A program made the position numbers and the translations under genes. The notes under the pieces were generated by a model. It made no database searches. It was not told the DNA's origin and saw only the letters and a list, made by a program, of their open reading frames with translations. A stretch of DNA of 64,000 nucleotides, taken from contig OY751487.1 in assembly GCA_963565915.1 (NCBI GenBank), forward strand, positions 2,232,001 through 2,296,000. Direction: 5' to 3'. The first letter of the stretch is position 1, and each line of letters begins with the position of its first letter. This document shows, piece after piece, positions 48,564-58,364 of the stretch. This DNA comes from Entoloma clypeatum (Eukaryota; Basidiomycota; Agaricomycetes; Agaricales; Entolomataceae).

Positions 48564-48872
48564 TGTTGAAACTTTTCCCATCACGTAGATTAGATTAGAT
48601 TAGATTACATCATGTGACCTTTACATATCTTCGTTACATACTTGTTTGGTTGGTACAAACAGTAGTACGGTATATAAGACCAGGAAACTGTCAATATCAT
48701 CAAGTTGTCTCTTGACTCTTAACCAGCTCCATCGCTCTTACCAGCCTCAACCGCTCTCACCAGCCTCACCCCTCCCAAACCATGTAAGTGGCTAGAACGG
48801 TTATGTAGAGTACTTCCACTGTAGCTGGTTGCTCAGTACATCTGTGGCTAACGCCCAGGTGGAACTTCAACA
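48564..48872 (+). repeat. Copia 5' LTR
   Basis: This 309-bp LTR carries a GATTA tandem (about 48595-48617) and the TATA-like word GGTATATAAGACC at about 48669, which probably drives transcription. It differs from the 3' LTR at CACG/CATG and CATG/CACG, both C/T changes in a CpG context. Confidence 0.95.
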
Positions 48873-48885
48873 GGTTATGGGCCCC
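48873..48885 (+). other. Copia primer-binding site
   Basis: GGTTATGGGCCCC directly follows the 5' LTR. It resembles the primer site of Drosophila copia, which pairs with the anticodon-loop half of initiator methionine tRNA. Confidence 0.75.
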
Positions 48886-49233
48886 GGATAGCAGAGGGAC
48901 TTGGGAAACGCTGGCAACAGCAAGTACCTGCCCACTCTACCCTGGTTGGCAAAGAACCGATCGAAAGATCTAGGTTCTGAGTCATACTTCTTCACATATG
49001 AACCTGGGAACGTCATTACGACAAGTACCTGTCATGAGACATCCCTAAGGGGATTGACCTAGTACACTCCATGTGGAAACGTTGATGGCACCTTATACGT
49101 TTCTGACATATAAAGGGTTTTCCCATGACCGCTATTCCTGAAGGGAATATGTCATAAGGAATCATTCAATTGTTTTCTCAAATCATATTCATAACACATC
49201 ACTGATTGAGAACCCTTTTTAGATTCATTCACA

Positions 49234-52200
49234 ATGTCTACCTCTCGTTCTGCCCTCGACACAATCACTGCCTTTGACGGCATCGACTACCGGAGCTGGG
49301 CCGAGAAAATGAAGTCTTACCTCCTCCATCAAGGAGTCTGGCGCCTTGTTTCTGGCGACATCCCCCGCCCTGTCATCGCCGACTTCACCACCACAGTCTC
49401 CACCCCTGGGGCCACTGCTACTGCTCCCCCTGTGCTGGCCACCACGGTCGACCAGCCCAGCTTCCGCAAGGAAGAAAAAGCCTGGATCAGGGACGACGAC
49501 GTAGCTCTTGGGGCGATACGCCTGAAGGTCTCCGAGGCGATCAGACGCCACATCAAGGACGCCACTTCCTCAAAAGACGCCTGGAAGTCATTAAAGGATG
49601 CCTACTCCAAGGTATCCCCGGCTGTCATCTTCGGCGACTTCAAGGCCGCCGCCACCTACAAGCTCTCTGGACGCGACCCCGTCCCTGAAATTGAACGCTT
49701 AGGGTCTCTTTTCGCTCGGCTCGCCGATTCGAACTTTGATGTCCCCGATCTGATGCAGGCAATGATCCTGGCAAATGCAATTCCCGACGCCTGGTCGTCA
49801 CTCTCCACCGCCCTCTTTCAGGTCTATGACACCGACGACTTCACATACAAAGCCGTCGCGGAAAGCATCATATCAGAATACCGGCGCAAGTATTCGATTG
49901 GGTCCACTCGTACGTCCAACGAGCAGGCCCGGAAAATCTCCGGGACAAAGCGCAAGGGGCAGGACCCCAAATGGGAAAAGCAGCAAAAGCCGAGTACCTC
50001 GCAGAACGACGCTGATGAGCAGCCCAACTCGACTGACCATAGTACCGCTTCTGAAAAGAAGAAGGGAAAAGGACGCTGGCGCAATCAGAAGAAAAACGCC
50101 AACACTGCGGACAACGCGTCCGACCATGCAGAAGAAATGGTTGAGTTCGTTGCTCCCGCCATCCACTTCCCTCCTCTTCCGACACCGTCCTTCACAACCG
50201 TCACTGGGCGCGGAAAAACAATGAGTACCGCCCAGCCAGACTCTCAAAAGATGCAGTCGCTCCTTCAGCGAATGAACCCCCCTCCGTCACAGTACACCGG
50301 GCTTCCTTCTGGAAGGCCATCCGTGTGGAAAAAGAACGACCATGTCCGCAAACTCGCGCGCGGCATTGGTGCTCGCCCCTCAGGATCGAATCTTCATATC
50401 CTAGATACCATCATTCCTGACATCGACGAAAGGCCGGCTAAACAGCGTCGCGTAGCCCCGTCGATAGAAGAATCACTGAAAATGATGGACATAGACCATC
50501 AAAGCGAGCGGATGGGGCCGGAACAATTCGAAGATGGGCTGATCGAACTTGACGGTTCGTCACATTCTTCTCTCCAACTTGACCAAATGGGAAATGCTAA
50601 TAATCACGCACAGACGTTTGAATATATATTAGCCAGTACCAATGCAGATAGTATAGATCTCTTTAGCGATGATCTGTACAAAAAATATACCAAACATTTT
50701 GCGTCCTGCACACACTGCAAAGAGAAAGAACGCGCTCAGTGGATCTTAGATTCCGGCGCATCATTACACTTTACCCATGAGTTCAAAGACTTCGCGTATT
50801 ACAGGCCTCTCAAAGCTAAGCGATTTGTCCAAACAGCTGCAAAGGGAAAGAAACTGGAAATTCTCGGAGTTGGGGCCGTTCCAGTACGGCATACCCTGAA
50901 TGGGGAAACTAAAACCCATCTCCTACGACCGGTATTTTATATTCCAGATATGGACACACGTCTATTGTCCCTAGGCGTCTTCCTTAACCATGGTTACAAA
51001 GTTGATGGAATGCGCGGAGAAATTAATATCTCTAAAGGGCTGAACAAAATACAGTTTTCGCCTCATTTCATCGGACAAACCATTTACTGGTTAGACACTG
51101 AAATACGCTATGACCAAATCCACGCGATCTCTAGCGAAATCACTGTTGAAACCTGGCATAAACGTCTTGGCCACCCAAATGACCAGGCACTTAATAAAAT
51201 TCCCACTAGTACCAAAGGAGTACCCAGGACGTTAGTACGTGAGAAATCACAGGAAAGCTGCACGGGGTGCCTCAAAGGGAAAATGCTGAATCAATCTTAT
51301 CCTAACTCGATGACAAGGGCTGTCAAACCCTTTGATTTGATCCATTCGGATTTGAAGCAGATATCCACGGCATCGTACCATAAGTACAAATATTTCCTTA
51401 CCTTTTTGGACGATTTTTCATCCCATGTCTGGGTCGTCTTGCTTAGGAAGAAGTCAGGCGCCATCACGGCGCTGAAACAATTCCTTGCGATGATCCAGAA
51501 TCAATTTGCCGCTACCCCTAAAAAGTGGCGGGTTGATGGAGGTGGAGAATTTGACGAATACAAGGATGTACTTGCCGATCATGGAATTCTGATCGATGTC
51601 ACGCTCCCATATCAGCACCAGCAGAATGGTAGAGCAGAAAGGATCAATCGAACACTATGGGAAAAATCTCAGGCATTGCGCTTTGATGCATGCTTACCGC
51701 CCATGTGGTGGGAATTCTGTTTGGAACACGCAGCATTTCTCTACAACAGAACCCCCATGCAGCGTCTTGAATGGAAAACCCCTTACTCCAGGGTGACCAA
51801 TGAGATCCCCGACATGTCTAGTGTCAGAGTATTCGGATGTCAGGCATATGTATATATCCCAAAGGAGAAACGTAGGAACTCCCTGGAATCAAGATCCCGA
51901 TTGATGATTTATCTCGGATCGAAACCAGGGGTCAAAGGATACCGCTTCATGGATCCTGAGACCAACACGATTTTCATGGGCGGGAAAGCTATCTTTGATG
52001 AAAGCAAGTACCCTAGATGCCACATTGACCCGTTGCCAGAAAACCACCCAGAAATGGAAAACCCAGAGCCGGCTGATGAGTTTGAGGATCTCATTCCCGG
52101 CAGCAACAGTGACGATAGTCACAACGAAACACCTCAAATCCCAGTTCCCATTGAACAGGATCAACCTGAATCAGACAACGAACTGCCTGCCAGTGAGCCT

Positions 52201-53811
52201 GATGACGAACCGCGAGTACCCACTCCGGAACCCGAGCAAGTACCAGATCGACCGATCAGGGAACGACGAGTTCGGAAGATGCCAGGAAGCATCTATGGGG
52301 AAGACACTCCAGCATCTGATCTTGAAAAATTAGATCGAAGACGGAGATTGGGCGGTCAAACGGCATGGATGAATGACCTCCTGATGGAGGCAATATCAGT
52401 CCACGTTGGCATCGTTGAAATGTCCCATAAAGACATATACCCTCTTCCAAATAAAGAAGACTGGTATGCGGCTGAACGTAAAGAGCTAGACATGCTCAAA
52501 CGCCGCGGGGTGATCACGGAGCTAGTACCCCTGCCTGCAGGAAGGAAAGCTCTAAGGAACAAATGGGTTTACAACGAAAAGTCCGACGGGCGCCTGAAAG
52601 CACGCCTCGTCGCAAAAGGATTTTCACAAGTAGAAGGGATCGACTTTGATCAGATCTTCTCACCAGTCGTAAGATATGAAACCGTCCGACTAATACTGGC
52701 ATTGACAGCCCTTGAAGGGTGGTTCATGACTCTTTTGGACGTCTCATCAGCCTTCCTCTATGGAACGCTCCGTGAAGTCATCTATATGCGACAGCCTGAG
52801 GGCTACATAGTAAAAGGGAAAGAACACCTCGTGTACCAACTATTCAAAGCTCTATATGGACTTAAGCAGGCCGCATTAGCCTGGTGGAGGGAACTTGATT
52901 CCTCCATGAAAAAGCTCGGCTTTGTCCGGCTTCACTCCGATGCGGGAGTATTCATTCACAAAAGTACCAACGGGGAAATTGTAATTGCCGTCATCTATGT
53001 CGACGACTCTGCTTTTCTCGGCACAAACCGGGAATATACGCTAGAAAAGAAGAAGGCCTTCATGACAACATGGGAATGTAGGGACCTAGGTCACCTAGTG
53101 CCCGATGGGGAACCAAAGGAATTTCTCTCAATCCAAATAAGGCAACGTGGGAAGAGGATCTTCATTGATCAAGTACCTTACCTTGAGAAAATTCTGGCAC
53201 GCATGGGGATGAGCGAATCTAATGCGACCCATACCCCACTCCCTACGGGCTACAAACCCATGGCGTCCGAAGATGAACCCAATGCGGAACTCCGACCTAA
53301 GTACCAATCCGTCATCGGATCACTCCTATATCTGATGATCGGAACGAGGCCTGACATCTGCTTTGCTGTAATCAAAATGTCCCAATTTTCCGCAAATCCC
53401 ACCAAACGCCATTTAGAGGTGGCTAGGGATATTTGCAGATATTTAAAGGCAACAAAAAATTACGTGATCATGTACGATGGGGACTCAGGGAAAGGGATCT
53501 ATGCATTCACAGACTCCGACTGGGCGTCAGATGAAAACACGAGGAGGTCTACCACCGGCTTCTTCATATCGCTGGCGTCTGGAGCGATAACATGGGTATC
53601 ATCGGCGCAAAAGACCATCGCCCTCTCTTCTACAGAAGCAGAGTATATGGCGCTATCAGATTGCAGTCGCGCAGCAACATGGCTGAGAAGCATGCTTGCC
53701 GAACTTGGAATGCAGATCGGATCAGTACCGATCTATGGAGATAACAACGGCTCCGTCTTTATCGCATCCAACCCTGTAACTGAGAAGCGATCCAAGCACA
53801 TTGACATGTGA
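49234..53811 (+). CDS. Copia Gag-Pol polyprotein (last part beyond a TGA stop)
   Basis: This 1525-residue frame has the Copia order. Gag-like N-terminus (about 1-250, WRLVSGDIPRPV) carries no CCHC knuckle that I can see. Aspartic protease is near residue 503 (WILDSGASLHFTHEF). Integrase has the HHCC part from about 641 (WHKRLGHPNDQAL, CTGCLKGKM) and core residues in SDLKQ, WRVDGGGEF and NGRAERIN. Reverse transcriptase reads GRLKARLVAKGFSQVEGIDF and IYVDDSAFLG. RNase H reads TDSDWASDENTRRSTTGFF, LSSTEAEYMALSDC and IYGDNNGSVFIA. A TGA at 53809-53811 falls just after KHIDM, where relatives have Arg before HFVRE. The same frame then continues to a TAG at 53959. That single stop removes about 49 residues behind RNase H. 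Confidence 0.95.
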   Translation: MSTSRSALDTITAFDGIDYRSWAEKMKSYLLHQGVWRLVSGDIPRPVIADFTTTVSTPGATATAPPVLATTVDQPSFRKEEKAWIRDDDVALGAIRLKVSEAIRRHIKDATSSKDAWKSLKDAYSKVSPAVIFGDFKAAATYKLSGRDPVPEIERLGSLFARLADSNFDVPDLMQAMILANAIPDAWSSLSTALFQVYDTDDFTYKAVAESIISEYRRKYSIGSTRTSNEQARKISGTKRKGQDPKWEKQQKPSTSQNDADEQPNSTDHSTASEKKKGKGRWRNQKKNANTADNASDHAEEMVEFVAPAIHFPPLPTPSFTTVTGRGKTMSTAQPDSQKMQSLLQRMNPPPSQYTGLPSGRPSVWKKNDHVRKLARGIGARPSGSNLHILDTIIPDIDERPAKQRRVAPSIEESLKMMDIDHQSERMGPEQFEDGLIELDGSSHSSLQLDQMGNANNHAQTFEYILASTNADSIDLFSDDLYKKYTKHFASCTHCKEKERAQWILDSGASLHFTHEFKDFAYYRPLKAKRFVQTAAKGKKLEILGVGAVPVRHTLNGETKTHLLRPVFYIPDMDTRLLSLGVFLNHGYKVDGMRGEINISKGLNKIQFSPHFIGQTIYWLDTEIRYDQIHAISSEITVETWHKRLGHPNDQALNKIPTSTKGVPRTLVREKSQESCTGCLKGKMLNQSYPNSMTRAVKPFDLIHSDLKQISTASYHKYKYFLTFLDDFSSHVWVVLLRKKSGAITALKQFLAMIQNQFAATPKKWRVDGGGEFDEYKDVLADHGILIDVTLPYQHQQNGRAERINRTLWEKSQALRFDACLPPMWWEFCLEHAAFLYNRTPMQRLEWKTPYSRVTNEIPDMSSVRVFGCQAYVYIPKEKRRNSLESRSRLMIYLGSKPGVKGYRFMDPETNTIFMGGKAIFDESKYPRCHIDPLPENHPEMENPEPADEFEDLIPGSNSDDSHNETPQIPVPIEQDQPESDNELPASEPDDEPRVPTPEPEQVPDRPIRERRVRKMPGSIYGEDTPASDLEKLDRRRRLGGQTAWMNDLLMEAISVHVGIVEMSHKDIYPLPNKEDWYAAERKELDMLKRRGVITELVPLPAGRKALRNKWVYNEKSDGRLKARLVAKGFSQVEGIDFDQIFSPVVRYETVRLILALTALEGWFMTLLDVSSAFLYGTLREVIYMRQPEGYIVKGKEHLVYQLFKALYGLKQAALAWWRELDSSMKKLGFVRLHSDAGVFIHKSTNGEIVIAVIYVDDSAFLGTNREYTLEKKKAFMTTWECRDLGHLVPDGEPKEFLSIQIRQRGKRIFIDQVPYLEKILARMGMSESNATHTPLPTGYKPMASEDEPNAELRPKYQSVIGSLLYLMIGTRPDICFAVIKMSQFSANPTKRHLEVARDICRYLKATKNYVIMYDGDSGKGIYAFTDSDWASDENTRRSTTGFFISLASGAITWVSSAQKTIALSSTEAEYMALSDCSRAATWLRSMLAELGMQIGSVPIYGDNNGSVFIASNPVTEKRSKHIDM

Positions 53812-54027
53812 TTCCACTTCGTCAGAGAAAAAGTCTCCGAAGGAATTATTACGGTCGAATTCATCGAAGGAGTGAATAACCCTGCAGACCTTTTGACTAA
53901 GAATCTGGGGAAAATCCTCTTTTCCAAGTTTATCCCGTACTTCGGATTGATAAAGAACTAGGCGAAACAGAGTACCTATATATATGTGGGAAAAAGTAAA
54001 AAGATGTATTTAGAAGTATGTACTAAA

Positions 54028-54037
54028 TATGGGGGGG
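54028..54037 (+). other. Copia polypurine tract
   Basis: A run of seven G (ATGGGGGGG, with the T as the only break) lies directly before the 3' LTR. This is the normal primer for plus-strand DNA synthesis. Confidence 0.75.
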
Positions 54038-54346
54038 TGTTGAAACTTTTCCCATCATGTAGATTAGATTAGATTAGATTACATCACGTGACCTTTACAT
54101 ATCTTCGTTACATACTTGTTTGGTTGGTACAAACAGTAGTACGGTATATAAGACCAGGAAACTGTCAATATCATCAAGTTGTCTCTTGACTCTTAACCAG
54201 CTCCATCGCTCTTACCAGCCTCAACCGCTCTCACCAGCCTCACCCCTCCCAAACCATGTAAGTGGCTAGAACGGTTATGTAGAGTACTTCCACTGTAGCT
54301 GGTTGCTCAGTACATCTGTGGCTAACGCCCAGGTGGAACTTCAACA
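54038..54346 (+). repeat. Copia 3' LTR
   Basis: It has the same length as the 5' LTR and differs at two bases. It ends TTCAACA and is followed by the CTAAT duplication. Confidence 0.95.
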
Positions 54347-54370
54347 CTAATGCCAAAGCAAAGGCCCGTG

Positions 54371-55559
54371 TAGTGATGGACAGGGGTAACCTGCGGGTAC
54401 AAAATCCGTACCCGTACCCCTACCCTTGAAAAACCATACCCCCTTGTCAAGGGTAAGGAAAACCCTCACCTATGGGTAAGGGCTTTCAAGGGTATGCAGG
54501 GGTACGGAATACCCGCGGGACAGCACACAAGGATAGACACCCTTGGTGCTACGCAGCCTGTCTGCGCGCTGCATGCCATCACGGACCTTGTATGGTTCAC
54601 GCACAACCCTCCTCGCTCCTCATGTGCACGTCACGTCATGTCCCAGTGCTCTCGCGTACTACACCCACTCTGTCGTGGACCTCCCAGCCCACCTCCCCTT
54701 CTCTAGCCACTGCCTTCACCTCCTGTGCCATTTGGCAGACAGGTAGGTGGTGGCAGTGGGCGAGTATAGGAAGGTGGGGAATGGTGAGGGCCGTTAGGCA
54801 AGAGGGCATGAGTGGGGCCATTGGGCACAAAGGGGGGCCGTTTGGCGTGAGTCGATGTGAGTGGGGGCCGTTGGGCATGAGTGGATGCTGTTGGGCACAA
54901 AGGGGGGTCGTTAGGTGTGACAGGGGACTGTTGGGCATGAAGGGGGGCCGTTGGACGCCGTTGGGCGTGAGTTGACGCGAGTAGGGGCCATTGGGCATGA
55001 GTGGATGCCGTTGGGCGCAAAGGGGGGCTATTAGGCATGGCAGGGGACCGTTGGGCATGAGTGGGGATTGTTGGGCACAAAGGGGGGGCTGTTGGGCATG
55101 AAGGGGGGCCATTGGATGCCGTTGGGCATGAGTCGATGCGAGTAGGGGCCCTTGGGCGCAAAGGGGGGCCATTGGACATGAGTCGACACCATTGGGCATG
55201 AGTCAACACAAGTAGGGGCCGTTAGACAGGACAGGGGACCATTGGGCGAGAAGGGGGACCATTATGCACGACGGGGGGCCATTGGGTATGAGTCAACAAG
55301 AGTGGGCATGAGTCGACACAAGTGGGCGTGAGTCGACACATGTAGGGGCCGTTGGGCATGAGTACAGGGGATAAAAGTATCAACATCAACTTCAACTTGT
55401 TGATTATTGATTGTTTGGCTCAACCAAACATCATGTGACCCTCCAAACCCATCCAAACAGTGCGGGTTTTCGGAGGGTAAGAAATTCTGACCCTCACCCT
55501 TACCCTCCCTTACCCTTCACCAAAACCCTGAGGGTTTTGTGTACCCTTGTCCATCACTA
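54371..55559. mobile_element. hAT-like non-autonomous element, TAGTGATGGACA family
   Basis: The ends are TAGTGATGGACAGGGGTAAC and the complement of TAGTGATGGACAAGGGTA. The 8-bp target duplications are GGCCCGTG (54363-54370) and GGCCCGCG (55560-55567), differing by a CpG-to-TpG change. It is 1189 bp. A GTTGGGCATGAG minisatellite fills about 54785-55370. Runs of TACCCTTACCC lie near both ends. There is no transposase. It is inserted in gag, 24 bp from the Copia element. Confidence 0.9.
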
Positions 55560-55617
55560 GGCCCGCGCAGCCCAAGCTGAGGACAAATCAGAGAAGATGA
55601 CCAAATCAAAAAAATAG

Positions 55618-58364
55618 TAAGCAGTCCTCAGATTCCAGCATGTACTGGGGATTGTGTTGACTCCTTTCATGCACCTTTGGAAACCCTCCGACTCAATGTG
55701 TCCGCTCTCTCAAATCCAAACTCTCTATGTATTGATTTGATATCTCCGACCTTTTCCGATTCTCTTCTGATAAAGACTCTTATTGATTCTGGTTCTACAC
55801 ATTGCTTCACAGATACCAGATTTATTTCTTCTTGAAACTTATCTCCGACTCCGATTCCTTCACCTATGGTTTTGAAACTTTTTGACGGTTCTTCAAATAC
55901 TTATATCACACAATCTATTGATCTTCCTCTCCAATTTCCTTCCGGTGAACTTCTGACTGTCGTGTTTTACATGACAACCCTCAATTCATCTTGTAATTTG
56001 ATTCTAGGACACAACTGGCTCACCCGCTACAATCTGTCTGCCCTTTCCAATGGGCACCTCCGATCCGCTCACTCCAAACACCTCCGACCTGCCACAGATT
56101 ACCATGGTCAATGTAGCCACATATCTCCATGCATGTAAAGCTCCTGGGGCATACACTTTTTGCATTCACCCCTCCGACATCTCTGTTAATTCCACATCTG
56201 TCTCCGACAACGCTCCTGACCTCTCTGGCATACCCGAGGAATACCATGATTTTGCTGATGTATTCAGTAAGAAAAAAGCTGACACCCTTGCACCACACCA
56301 ACCCTACAACCTCAAGATCAATTTGGAGGAAGGAACTTCCCCTCTGATTGGTCCGATGTACTCACTCTCACAATCCAAACTTGGATCCCTCTGAGACTTC
56401 ATCAATGACCATCTCAATATCGGTTTCATCAAACCTTCTAGTTCACCGCATGGTGCTCTGATCCTCTTCGTCTGAAAGAAAGATGGATCACTCCGACTTT
56501 GCGTCGACTACCGAGGCCTGAACAAAATCACAAAGAAGGACCGATACCCACTTCCGCTCATCTCTGACCTCTTAGCCACTGCCGGCAAAGCATGTGTTTA
56601 TACACCATAGACCTCCGACATGCATACCACTTAGTCCGCATCGCTGAAGGTGATGAATGGAAAACTGCATTCTGCACTCGCTATGGATCGTTTGAATGGT
56701 TAGTCATGCCATTTGGATTGTCTAATGCACCTGCAGCCTCCAACATTTATGAATGACATCTTCTCCGACCTTCTGGACAACTGTGTTACTGTTTACCTCG
56801 ACGACATCCTGATCTACTCCGACAACCCCGAGGAACACAAAAAACATGTCCAAGAAGTCCTCCAATGACTCTGACAACATGGTCTTTATGCCTGCGCCGA
56901 CAAGTGCAACTTCTCCACTGAAACTGTAGAATATCTTGGATTTTTCCTTTCTCCCAACGGACTCAAAATGTTGGAAGCGAAAGTCAAGATTATTCAGGAT
57001 TGGCCTGAACCATGTAGAGTGAAGGACATTCAGTCCTTTTTAGGTTTTGCAAATTTTTACCAACATTTCATTCCAATCTATTCCAACATCACCATCCCAC
57101 TCACTTGTTTAACCAGGAAACATGCCACTTGGCTGTTCTCCAACAACGCTCAAACCGCTTTTAATGACCTGAAAAAGGTATTTACCACCGCTCCAATCCT
57201 GACACACTGGATCCCCGACTCTCCAATAATTGTCAAAACTGACACATCCAACTATGCCCTAGTGGCTATTTTGTTGATCGTCACCTCTGACAATGAAGTC
57301 CACCCTGTCACATTCCATTCCTGCACTTTCACGGCCCCTGAACTCAACTATGACACCCATGATAAAGAACTCCTGGCCATCTTCGAGGCTTTTAAGACTT
57401 GGTGCCATTACCTCGAAGGCTCTGGTACTCCGATTGATGTCGCTACTGACCACAAAAATCTCGAGTATTTTGCCACCACCAAAGTCCTTTCACACTGACA
57501 AGTCCAATGGTCGGAATACCTTTCTCAATTCAACCTCATCATCTGATTCCGCCCCGGCCGATTGGGAACTAAACCTGACTCTCTAACTAGATGTTGGGAT
57601 GTCTACCCTAAAGGGGAAAATAGCGACTATGTTGACATCAATCTGACCAACCTCCGACCAGTCCTGTTGCAAGAACAGCTCTCCGCTTCAGTTTGCGCAA
57701 ACCAACTCCTTGAGCCTGTCCTCGGTGCAACCATTATTATGGACACAGAAAAGCTCCACCACAACATACTCACAGCACTCCCTTCCGACACTCTTTATAA
57801 CACTCTTTCCAAAGATCCTAAATCCCGCTGGTCTCTCAACCCAAATGGTTTCCTCCAACATGACAATCAGATATACATTCCCAACTCCGATGACCTCCAA
57901 CTCCGAGTTCTACAGCACAAGCATGATCATATGCTTGCTGGACACCCAGGTCAGAACAAGACACTTAGTCTCATTCAGTGTGATTATACCTGGCCCGGAA
58001 TACGAGATTTTGTCAAACACTATTGCAAGTCATGTACCACTTGCATGTGATTGAAGCCACAAAGACACAAGCCTTACGGCCTACTCAAACAGCTTCCGAT
58101 CCCCAAACGTCCTTGGAATTCTATCTCAATGGATTTCATTGAGACCCTTCCAACCTCTGACAACTTTGACTCCATCCTCGTTATTGTTGACCAATTAACG
58201 AAGCAAAGTATCTTTATTCTGACAACCATTCACTGCACCTCTGAAGACCTTGCCATACTCTTTGTATTACACATCTTCTCTAAACATGGCATCCCCAAAC
58301 ATGTCACCTCCGACCATGGCCCTGAATTTGTCTCCTGATTCTTCCGATCTCTCAGAAAGGCTCT
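55618..58364 (+). pseudogene. Gypsy Pol, decayed and 3' truncated
   Basis: In order it shows protease (LIDSGSTHCFTD, LILGHNWLTRYNLS), then reverse transcriptase ([36 protein letters not shown] with the catalytic DD). RNase H follows (VKTDTSNYALVAILL, DVATDHKNLEYFATTK). Integrase comes last (HMLAGHPGQNKTL with CKSCTTC, DFIETLPTSDNFDSILVIVD, TSDHGPEFVS). Two frameshifts lie near 56600 and 56745. Ten or so TGA stops occur, almost all where relatives have Arg, for example in LII-stop-FRPG and FVS-stop-FFRSL. The C-terminal third of integrase is lost at the junction near 58364. Compare the shorter relative at 10768-11437. Confidence 0.85.

Larger units (their letters stand above)
48564..54346 (+). 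mobile_element. Ty1/Copia retrotransposon, nearly intact
   Basis: The 5783-bp element has two 309-bp LTRs (48564-48872 and 54038-54346) that differ at only two bases. A perfect 5-bp target duplication CTAAT flanks it (48559-48563 and 54347-54351). Both LTRs run TGTTGAAAC...CTTCAACA. It has a primer-binding site, one long polyprotein frame and a polypurine tract. The near-identical LTRs show a recent insertion. Confidence 0.97.
47050..55617 (+). pseudogene. Gypsy Gag, interrupted three times
   Basis: The coding pieces are 47050-47620, 48114-48563, 54347-54370 and 55560-55617. They read MAAHNTQNSHAAAATAEASN, then, after a frameshift near 47340, EPDTFDSSDSWKLTSFLAQC, and KIMAHNIDACYWKRQHKKSR. 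Next comes a zinc-knuckle-like FDNNLCMFCSNVGYWASDC. The tail ends EDKSEKMTKSKK and a TAG stop at 55615. The Copia and hAT-like insertions both fall in the last 30 codons, with only 24 bp between them. TGA stops replace expected Arg at 47532 and 48165, and probably two more at about 48476. Confidence 0.8.
44539..58364 (+). mobile_element. Plus-strand Ty3/Gypsy element with four insertions
   Basis: The element has a 5' LTR (44539-47003), gag (47050-55617) and pol (about 55618-58364), and ends inside integrase. Inserted into it are hAT-like elements (44986-46951 and 54371-55559), a solo LTR (47621-48113) and a Copia element (48564-54346). Without these it is about 4.4 kb. The 3' end and 3' LTR are missing at the junction with the Plavaka fragment. 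No obvious tRNA primer site follows the LTR. Confidence 0.85.

Noticed and set aside
53812..53961. Separate small gene after the Copia polyprotein
   Set aside because: It is the same reading frame continuing past the TGA, with the normal Copia C-terminus (HFVREKV, NPADLLTK).
47532..58340. TGA read as arginine (stop-codon recoding) in the transposon genes
   Set aside because: The housekeeping genes in the same window (SPC25, the CoA-transferase, the aldehyde dehydrogenase, KNR4) end with TGA at their expected C-termini, and other lesions such as frameshifts accompany the stops. CpG decay explains the pattern.
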